In this document: positions 14,172 through 20,322 of the stretch, piece after piece
Layout: every line of letters starts with the position of its first letter
Numbering within the stretch: position 1 is the first letter of the stretch
From: Candidatus Zhuqueibacterota bacterium 4484_87
GTDB lineage: Bacteria > Zhuqueibacterota > Zhuqueibacteria > Thermofontimicrobiales > Thermofontimicrobiaceae
DNA: 20,322 bases
Assembly (NCBI GenBank): GCA_002085355.1
Contig: NATN01000032.1
Span: forward strand, 1 to 20,322
Reading direction: 5' to 3'
The notes under the pieces: generated by a model
What the model was told of the DNA's origin: nothing
Seen by the model: only the letters and a program-made list of their open reading frames with translations
Database searches by the model: none
Translations under genes and position numbers: made by a program

Positions 14172-17100
14172 TTAGTCTAATTTTACTGAGACTATTTTAG
14201 AGACGCCGCTTTCCTCCATTGTAACCCCGTATAAGCTATTTGCTGCTTTCATGGTAATTTTATTATGTGTTACCACGAGGAATTGGGTGTTATTGGAAAA
14301 TTCATCTAATGTTTTCAAAAATCGTTTTACGTTATTATCGTCCAGCGGAGCGTCCACTTCGTCAAGGATACAAATAGGACTTGGCTTCACAAGATAAATC
14401 CCGAACAACAGGGAGATCGCCGTCATCGCCTTTTCTCCCTGAGACAGCAAAGTCAACGACTCCATTTTTTTGCCTTTGGGATTGGCGATAATTTCTATGT
14501 TCGCTTCCAGGGGGTCGCCGTCCTGCTCAATCATCAAATCCGCCTGTCCTTCCGGAAAAAATCTTTTGAAAACAGTGATAAAATTTTCGCGAATATCATT
14601 GAAAATTGCATCAAACTTATCCTGCGCTGTCTGATTGATGTGCTCAATAGTCTCTTTCAAGTTTTGTTCAGCGGAAATCAAATCTTCTTGCTGCTTCTCC
14701 AAAAAATCCAGCCGCTCTTTTTCCTTCTCATATTCATTGAGCGCCAGCATATTCACCGGGCCTAAGTTTTTTATTTTTTGCTTTGTCGTTTCAATTTCCT
14801 GCTCATCAATATCAGCCTGATAATTTGTATCCACTGTTTCCTGCTTGAGTTCGTGGTCATATTCTTCAAGAATGTGCCGGTACAAATTGTCACCACGAAT
14901 TTTTAGCTCGGAAATGCGCAATTCCAATTGGTGAATCTCATCCGCGACTTTTTCTCGTTCAGACCGCAGCTCGCGGACTTCCTTGTTTTTGGTGTCGATT
15001 TTCTCCCGCAGAGATTGCGCTTCTGACTCCAGCTCGGCAGCGCGTTTTTCGAGTTCCTCTTTGATCGCATAATCATCCGTGAGCGAGGTAGTCAATTCTT
15101 CAATGCGCGCCGCCAACTCTTCACTGGTGTCTCTATTCTTCACAAGTTCCGCTTCCCGATCACGAATCGCCTGCTCGTGTTCTTGAATTAACCGTTCTGT
15201 CTGCTCTGCTGTTTGCAGCAGATTCTTTTCATTACCGGTAATTTCGACTATTGAAATGTTCAGACGATTTACTTTCTCCGCCTGCTTATTTCGCATCTGC
15301 TCGAATTCCTGCAGACTTTTTACCTGAACATCAATCTCGTTTTTGGTTGTCTTGTGAGTCGCGGAAACGGTCGCTAATTCTGGTTCAATTTCCTGCATCT
15401 GTGCGCTCAGCGTCTGCTGATTCTGCCGGATTAACTGAATTTCGCCGTCGAATCTTTGCAAATTTAATTTTGCCTGCTGAATTCGGTAATCCGTTTGCGA
15501 AAGTTCAATTTGAATCTGCCGGATCTCTTCCTGCAAATTTTTCATCGTCTTGAGCATTGAAGAAATTTTCCGGGCGGTATCCTCATATTCCTGCTCTTTA
15601 TTGCCCAGCAACTTTTCCGCTTTGTCCAATTCTCCGTACAAATCCTGCTCGCGCTGCTGCAATTCCTGAAGCTGTGCCTGCCTGCCGACGATGCTTCCAG
15701 TCTCACCTTCTTTTTTCCCTCCGCGAACGCCGCCCCAATTGAATAAACTTTCTCCGTCCAAAGTGACAAAATGAAATTGCTGCAAATCATCCCGGTCTCG
15801 TGCTTTTTTTGCTGATTCCAAATCGCGAAAAACAAGATAAGAGCCGAGCAAAACCTCAACTGCCGGGCGCAGTTTTTCTTCGCTGCGGGCTAACTCATCC
15901 GCTTTACCTACAAACCCCGGTACTTCTTTTAAGTTGGCGTCGGTCTTCCGCGCCTGAATTTTATCAACAGGCAGGAAAGTAACCATCCCTTTTTTTGCCT
16001 CTGCCAACTCGCTGACGCCCAAATAAGCTGTTTCCCGGTCTGATACTACAAGAAAGGTGCTCGCCTCTCCCAAAGCAGCTTCAATCGCCCGGCGGTAATC
16101 CTCCTTCACCTGCAATTTATCAGCAAAAGCACCGATAAATTTCTGGCGATCCGGTTTTTCCGTCATCAGATATTTCACGCCTTCAGGATAATCGGCGTAA
16201 TTTTCCAGTAAATCTTTCAGAAAAGCGGACTTTTGCCTCACCGATTCAATTTGATTATTGGTTTTTAAAATTATGCCCTTCAAATCACCAATTTCAGCCT
16301 GCAACTTTTCCGCTCGTAATTCCAGCTCTGTTTGCTCATCACTGAGCATTTCGGATTCGGAAATCTTTTTCTCTAATCTCTTTTTAATTTCCTGCCGCGC
16401 CGTTTCATCCTCATCCATTTTCTCCAGCAACGACACTTTTTCCTGTTCAATGGCAGTAATACGCTCATTCTGCCCGTCCAATTGAGCGCGGAAACGTTCC
16501 AATGAACGCTCCTTTTCAGCAATGAGCTGCATGATGGACAAAGATTCCTGCTCCGCGTCCCGGATTTTCTGCCGCTTTGCCGCTAATTCCGCATCCAATT
16601 CATCGAGTTTTTTCTTCTCCCCTTCATAACTTTCCTGCAAATCCTTTAATTCGGAAACAGTGGTACTGCGGCGTTCACTGGTTTCAGCAAGTTGTTCACG
16701 ACGAATTTTTATCCGCTGCTTGAGCTCTTCTATTTCTTTTTCCAGACGAATTTTATTTTCTGCCAAAGATTTCAACCGCTCACGATCCAGCAGAATTTCT
16801 TCTTCCTTTTTTTGGATATCCGCTTTTTTCTCATTCAGCCGGCCCTGTTCTTCGCGAAGCTTTTGCTCCAGATCGATCAGTTCTGTTTGCACTGCCTCGA
16901 ATTCCGCTTCTTTAAATGAAATCTGGGACGTGAGGCTTTCGCGGTTGCGTTTCAATTCCTCATATTTTTGATTAAGGGGTTCCAACTCCGACAAGATTGT
17001 GCTGAACTGATGCGTAGCCAGCCGAATTTCGGATTCCTTCAATTTTTTGGAGAGATCCATGTAACGCTGAGCACGCCGTACCTGACGATGAAGGGAATTT

Positions 17101-17705
17101 ACCTTGCTGCGCACTTCCCCGATGATGTCCGCAACGCGAAGCAAATCCTGCTCCGTCGCTTCCAACTTGCGGATAGTCAGTTTCCTTCGTTGTTTGTATC
17201 TGGTAATACCAACTGCCTCTTCAAAAATCCGCCGGCGATCCTCGGGCTTGCCGTTCAGAATCTGCTCGACCATTTTCAGTTCGATGACGGAATAAGCATC
17301 CGGAGCGAGTCCGGTATCCATGAGTAGATCATTGATGTCTTTGAGACGGCAGGAATTATTATTGAGCAGATACTGACTTTCGCCGGAACGGAACAGACGC
17401 CGTGTAATGACGACTTCGGAATATTCCACAGGCAGAATGCCATTGGTATTTTGAATGACAAGCGAAACCTCTGCCATTCCCAACGGTTTCATGCTTTTCG
17501 AACCATTAAAAATCACGCTCTCCATGCGGTCGCTGCGAAGTGCGCCGGCTTTTTGCTCGCCGAGTACCCAACGAAGCGCGTCCACGATATTGCTTTTTCC
17601 GCAGCCGTTCGGGCCAACAATAGCGGTAATTCCAGGTAAAAACTTTAATTCTGTTTTATTGGCAAATGATTTAAAGCCGAATAATTTTAATTTTTCTAAA
17701 TACAC
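14172..17705 (-). CDS. smc: Chromosome segregation ATPase SMC
   Basis: This 1177-aa protein is the condensin-like SMC subunit, which forms antiparallel-coil dimers and organises chromosomes with kleisin partners (none encoded here). The N-terminal head has LKLFGFKSFANKTELKF and Walker A GPNGCGKSNIVDALRWVLGEQ (from residue 31). A long coiled coil follows, then the hinge at about 505-665 (YPEGVKYLMTEKP... FLPVDKIQ... VLLGSYLVF), the return coil, and the C-terminal head with LLSQGEKAMTA and Walker B ICILDEVDAPLDD. The ABC signature has Gln where SMC usually has Gly (LSGGE). The start codon is GTG; only a modest GGGG site is upstream, but MYLEKLKLFGF is the expected SMC N-terminus. A sigma70-like promoter lies 46-74 bp upstream. 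The GWxTD gene follows after 18 bp. Confidence 0.97.
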   Translation of the reverse strand: MYLEKLKLFGFKSFANKTELKFLPGITAIVGPNGCGKSNIVDALRWVLGEQKAGALRSDRMESVIFNGSKSMKPLGMAEVSLVIQNTNGILPVEYSEVVITRRLFRSGESQYLLNNNSCRLKDINDLLMDTGLAPDAYSVIELKMVEQILNGKPEDRRRIFEEAVGITRYKQRRKLTIRKLEATEQDLLRVADIIGEVRSKVNSLHRQVRRAQRYMDLSKKLKESEIRLATHQFSTILSELEPLNQKYEELKRNRESLTSQISFKEAEFEAVQTELIDLEQKLREEQGRLNEKKADIQKKEEEILLDRERLKSLAENKIRLEKEIEELKQRIKIRREQLAETSERRSTTVSELKDLQESYEGEKKKLDELDAELAAKRQKIRDAEQESLSIMQLIAEKERSLERFRAQLDGQNERITAIEQEKVSLLEKMDEDETARQEIKKRLEKKISESEMLSDEQTELELRAEKLQAEIGDLKGIILKTNNQIESVRQKSAFLKDLLENYADYPEGVKYLMTEKPDRQKFIGAFADKLQVKEDYRRAIEAALGEASTFLVVSDRETAYLGVSELAEAKKGMVTFLPVDKIQARKTDANLKEVPGFVGKADELARSEEKLRPAVEVLLGSYLVFRDLESAKKARDRDDLQQFHFVTLDGESLFNWGGVRGGKKEGETGSIVGRQAQLQELQQREQDLYGELDKAEKLLGNKEQEYEDTARKISSMLKTMKNLQEEIRQIQIELSQTDYRIQQAKLNLQRFDGEIQLIRQNQQTLSAQMQEIEPELATVSATHKTTKNEIDVQVKSLQEFEQMRNKQAEKVNRLNISIVEITGNEKNLLQTAEQTERLIQEHEQAIRDREAELVKNRDTSEELAARIEELTTSLTDDYAIKEELEKRAAELESEAQSLREKIDTKNKEVRELRSEREKVADEIHQLELRISELKIRGDNLYRHILEEYDHELKQETVDTNYQADIDEQEIETTKQKIKNLGPVNMLALNEYEKEKERLDFLEKQQEDLISAEQNLKETIEHINQTAQDKFDAIFNDIRENFITVFKRFFPEGQADLMIEQDGDPLEANIEIIANPKGKKMESLTLLSQGEKAMTAISLLFGIYLVKPSPICILDEVDAPLDDNNVKRFLKTLDEFSNNTQFLVVTHNKITMKAANSLYGVTMEESGVSKIVSVKLD

Positions 17706-17750
17706 AAAAAGCCCCGATTCCCCTGATTGCTAATCATTTTTTTAACTCTA

Positions 17751-17779
17751 ATTTTAACACAATTATGAATAAAAATCAA
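17751..17779 (-). promoter_or_regulatory. Sigma70-like promoter of smc
   Basis: On the minus strand, TTGATT (17774-17779) and TAAAAT (17751-17756) are separated by exactly 17 bp. This is a good vegetative promoter placed 46 bp upstream of the smc start, which would give a leader of roughly 40 bases. Confidence 0.6.
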
Positions 17780-17809
17780 GCTATTTTTTTATTTGCCATG
17801 AAGGCAGGT

Positions 17810-17833
17810 GTACTCACCTCAGGGGTGAAGTAC
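17810..17833. repeat. Imperfect inverted repeat upstream of the smc promoter
   Basis: gtactcacc (17810-17818) pairs with ggtgaagtac (17824-17833) with one extra base. It lies about 30 bp upstream of the smc -35 box, between that promoter and the terminator at 17854-17892. It could be a regulator site or simply a small hairpin. Confidence 0.25.
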
Positions 17834-17853
17834 GCATTAGAAAAGCAGTCCAT

Positions 17854-17892
17854 AAAAAACGGGTGACTGTCAGGTAATATGAGCCACCCGTT
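17854..17892 (-). terminator. Rho-independent terminator after the membrane-protein gene
   Basis: On the minus strand, aacgggtg (from 17892) pairs with cacccgtt (to 17858) as an 8-bp stem, and the sequence continues into a run of six T (17859-17854). It begins 24 bases after the stop codon of the upstream gene. It should end the gpmI/membrane-protein transcript before smc. Confidence 0.75.
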
Positions 17893-17915
17893 CTGAACTT
17901 TTATTATCGAATTAA

Positions 17916-18734
17916 CTATTGCTGCGCTTTGGTATAATCAATTTCTGACCCTAACACGCTGTGAGGAATCAGATAAACAAAAAATTGTACCACGGCAGCA
18001 ATGACGAACCATTTCCGTCCATTGCCGGTTTTCTTATGACGCCATAAGGCGATTCCCCAAAAAATCAATGCCAGCAGCGTTTTGTTATCAGTGAGATCGT
18101 GGCCAAAGGGCCAGCCCGTCCAAAAGGCGTCAAAGGCGAACTTTTGCACCAACGGGCCTAAAATCATGCCTCCGACGAGCAGCAACCAAAATGTCCACCA
18201 CGCATACCGCTGGGCAGATTTGCCATTAGCCAGTGCTTCCAATCCTGTTCGCGTGGAAATGAGCATAGCAAAAAACATAAAAAAGATATGCGGGATTAAA
18301 ATAAAAAGAGGAACAGAGCCCTTGAATCGGATAACTACCGGCTCTTCGGTCAAAGAGATAATTTCACCATCTGATTTTAAAAGAGAAAGTTTGTACATCA
18401 CCTTGCCAGCGGCCGGTTGTTTCGGAATTGCGACTTTGATGACATTATCCACTGCTTTGAGCGTATCAGTCGTCCATGCATCGTGACTGCGGTAGCGTCG
18501 GTATTGGTAGATCGCGCGATAAGTAGAATCGGGGACGTTCAATTCCATAACAGCATCGCCGGAAGTATCGTGAGACCGTAAAAATCGATATTTAACATTT
18601 TCACCGTTGAGCATCACGCTCGTTCGTACGGGATAGGTCGGCCCTGTCATTTTCTGATAAATGACAGAAGCCAGGGTAATAACGATGGCAATAAGCCACA
18701 GGGTAATTTTCAGCCCCAAACTTAATTGTCTCAT
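17916..18734 (-). CDS. Integral membrane protein of unknown function with an extracytoplasmic domain
   Basis: This 272-aa protein begins with one hydrophobic helix (about 8-25). A beta-rich domain of about 110 residues follows (YPVRTSVMLNGENVKYRFLRS to EEPVVIRF), which is predicted to be outside the cytoplasm. Four more hydrophobic segments come after it, at about 143-160, 175-195, 218-232 and 243-262. The loop before the fourth segment holds WTGWPFGHDLTDNKT, a motif dense in aromatic and charged residues that looks conserved or functional. AGAGG nine bases before the ATG supports the start. The gene is 93 bp after gpmI on the same strand and is followed by a clear terminator. I have seen similar proteins annotated only as hypothetical; no transport or enzyme motif is recognised. 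Confidence 0.82.
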   Translation of the reverse strand: MRQLSLGLKITLWLIAIVITLASVIYQKMTGPTYPVRTSVMLNGENVKYRFLRSHDTSGDAVMELNVPDSTYRAIYQYRRYRSHDAWTTDTLKAVDNVIKVAIPKQPAAGKVMYKLSLLKSDGEIISLTEEPVVIRFKGSVPLFILIPHIFFMFFAMLISTRTGLEALANGKSAQRYAWWTFWLLLVGGMILGPLVQKFAFDAFWTGWPFGHDLTDNKTLLALIFWGIALWRHKKTGNGRKWFVIAAVVQFFVYLIPHSVLGSEIDYTKAQQ

Positions 18735-18827
18735 AATTATTTTCCTCTAATTTTTATATGAAACAGTCTTATTTTTATAAGAATCAACGTGCAATATTTT
18801 CAAACGAAAAAAATATTTTTTTGCAAA

Positions 18828-20322
18828 TCATTTTTCTTCAATCAGAGATTTTCCAGTCATCTCCTTCGGCTGCTGAATATGCAACAAATCCAGCATCGTA
18901 GGCGCGATATCGCACAACCTTCCACCGCTGTGTAGTTTTGCATTTTTCCATTTCTCTGAAATGAAAATAAGCGGCACCGGATTCAGCGTGTGCTGCGTAT
19001 GCGGCTGATTATTTTCAAAATCCCACATCTCTTCTGAATTGCCGTGATCGGCGGTGATGAGAATCTCTCCGCCTTTTGAAGTAAAAAGCGGCACAATTTT
19101 TCCCAGCATGGCATCCACGGTTTCCAGCGCTTTAATGGCAGCCTCGAAAACGCCGGTGTGTCCCACCATGTCGCCGTTGGCAAAATTGAGAATGATCACA
19201 TCGTATTTTTCTTCGTTAATTGCCTGAAGCAATTTTTCCGTCACCTTCGGCGCGCTCATTTCCGGCTGCAAATCATAAGTCGCCACTTTCGGAGACGGGA
19301 CCATGATGCGATCCTCGCCCGGAAATTTTTTCTCTTCGCCGCCGTTGAAAAAATAAGTAACGTGGGCATATTTTTCCGTTTCAGCTATGCGGAGCTGAGT
19401 CAGTCCTTGCTTGCTGATCACCTCGCCGAAAATATTGCTCAACAGAACATCTTTGAACAGCACAGGAAAAGGGAAATCTTCCCGATAACGGGTCAGCGTG
19501 GTATATTTCAAGCGCACCCGTTTTTCCCGTTTGAATTCGGAAAAATCATCAAAATTGAGCGCGATAGCAATTTCGCGCATCCGGTCGGCGCGAAAATTGA
19601 AAGTCAAAAATCCGTCGCCATCCTCGACCGTGTGAATTGCTCCGTTGTCTTCCACGATGAGCGGCTCCATGAACTCGTCAGTGATGTTTTTATCGTACAT
19701 CTCCTGCATTGTCGTCACCGGATCCGATGTTCGAACGCCTTCGCCCAAAAGCAACATGTTGTAAGCGCGCTCCACTCTGTCCCAGCGATTGTCGCGATCC
19801 ATGATGTAATATCTGCCGATCACAGAAGCCAATTTTCCGGCATTTTCTTTTTTCATAAAATCCAAAATATTTTGCAAATACCCTTTTCCGCTGTTTGGCG
19901 GCGTATCTCTGCCGTCCATGATGGCGTGCAGGTAAATTTTTTCCACGCCGTTCTTTTTCAAAATTTGAATAATTTTCATCAAATGGCGATAATCCGAATG
20001 GACGCCGGCATCGGAAAGCAAACCGGTGAGATGAAGGGCTTTATTATTTTCTTTCACGTAATTGACCAGATCGATGAACTCGGGAATTTTCTCAAAACTT
20101 CCGTCTTCCAGCGCGTCGGTAATACGAACCAGATCCTGTTTCACCACACGACCGGCGCCGATATTCAAATGTCCCACTTCCGAATTGCCCATGATGCCCT
20201 CCGGCAAACCCACTGCTCTGCCGTGACAGGCTAAAGTTGTCCAGGGATAATTTTCAAAATAACTGTCCAGATTAGGCGTATTGGCATTTTTCACTGCATT
20301 AAATTCACTCGCATCTCTGACT
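18828..20322 (-). CDS. gpmI: 2,3-bisphosphoglycerate-independent phosphoglycerate mutase (5' end off window)
   Basis: This cytoplasmic glycolytic enzyme interconverts 3- and 2-phosphoglycerate with two metal ions and a phospho-serine intermediate. The catalytic serine is visible in MGNSEVGHLNIGAG (codon 20181-20183). Further family blocks are GLLSDAGVHSDYRHL, DGRDTPPNSG, GRYYIMDRDNRWDRV, FNFRADRM, NFANGDMVGHTG and TADHGNSEEMWD. A GTG at 20294 could be read as a start, but the frame is open to the right edge as RDASEFNAVKNANTPNLD. That is the normal iPGM sequence just after the N-terminal DGWG metal site, so the true start, about 20 residues upstream, lies outside the window. Family proteins are about 510 aa, and this fits. 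NFANGDM has Gly where Pro is common. The gene ends at KSLIEEK. Confidence 0.97.
   Translation of the reverse strand, partial: VRDASEFNAVKNANTPNLDSYFENYPWTTLACHGRAVGLPEGIMGNSEVGHLNIGAGRVVKQDLVRITDALEDGSFEKIPEFIDLVNYVKENNKALHLTGLLSDAGVHSDYRHLMKIIQILKKNGVEKIYLHAIMDGRDTPPNSGKGYLQNILDFMKKENAGKLASVIGRYYIMDRDNRWDRVERAYNMLLLGEGVRTSDPVTTMQEMYDKNITDEFMEPLIVEDNGAIHTVEDGDGFLTFNFRADRMREIAIALNFDDFSEFKREKRVRLKYTTLTRYREDFPFPVLFKDVLLSNIFGEVISKQGLTQLRIAETEKYAHVTYFFNGGEEKKFPGEDRIMVPSPKVATYDLQPEMSAPKVTEKLLQAINEEKYDVIILNFANGDMVGHTGVFEAAIKALETVDAMLGKIVPLFTSKGGEILITADHGNSEEMWDFENNQPHTQHTLNPVPLIFISEKWKNAKLHSGGRLCDIAPTMLDLLHIQQPKEMTGKSLIEEK

Noticed and set aside
19158..20234. 358-codon plus-strand ORF
   Set aside because: It lies entirely antisense to gpmI, whose motifs are intact. 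The product is rich in His/Phe/Ile as expected for a shadow frame and has no ribosome site.
18828..20294. GTG at 20294 as the start of gpmI
   Set aside because: The upstream in-frame residues RDASEFNA fit the normal iPGM N-terminal region, so the gene continues past the right edge.
1..20322. CRISPR array, tRNA, rRNA or insertion-sequence ends
   Set aside because: No regularly spaced direct repeats, cloverleaf-like sequences or transposase motifs were seen on either strand by eye.

Overview
The window reads as a piece of a Gram-negative, non-proteobacterial chromosome. Exported proteins carry N-terminal signal peptides, there is a beta-barrel-like outer-membrane protein, and there is a GWxTD-domain protein. 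That last family I associate with KSB1, Calditrichota, Ignavibacteria and relatives of the FCB group, plus Acidobacteria. Base composition is moderately AT-rich and Shine-Dalgarno sites are clear. The phylum placement is inference. No rRNA, tRNA, CRISPR array, insertion sequence or phage gene was seen.

Layout from left to right. (1) Minus strand, 1-1476: a TetR-type regulator followed directly by an outer-membrane protein gene that runs off the left edge and seems to carry a one-base frameshift. A 12-bp perfect inverted repeat sits in the regulator's promoter region. (2) 1477-1858: a gene-poor stretch with a possible divergent promoter, a tiny ORF and two tandem dyads. (3) Minus strand, 1859-2361: a YefM/YoeB (Phd/Txe) toxin-antitoxin pair with a strong ribosome site and a GTACG-N6-CGTAC operator candidate. 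(4) Plus strand, 2545-3309: an uncharacterised protein with a HELHH putative zinc-protease motif.

(5) Plus strand, 3490-11699: a run of five closely spaced genes. They encode a long-chain acyl-CoA synthetase, a glutamate/aspartate-type DAACS symporter, a P-loop ATPase with an altered Walker A box, a small cupin and a large secreted GH38 alpha-mannosidase. The run ends at a perfect 13-bp hairpin placed between convergent genes. The spacing allows co-transcription, but the functions do not form an obvious single pathway. (6) Minus strand, 11752-17705: a secreted protein of unknown function, a GWxTD protein that looks short at its C-terminus, and smc, whose sigma70-like promoter is visible. smc and the GWxTD gene are 18 bp apart. 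(7) Minus strand, 17916-20322: gpmI (glycolysis, 5' end beyond the right edge) and then a multi-pass membrane protein, closed by a convincing Rho-independent terminator.

Most of the window is housekeeping or lineage-typical. I do not see a clear new multi-gene system. The points most worth checking are the HELHH protein, the Ala-substituted Walker A ATPase, the tandem TTACTCA dyads, the heptanucleotide repeat in the leader of the acyl-CoA synthetase gene, and the two probable C-terminal disruptions (outer-membrane protein and GWxTD protein).
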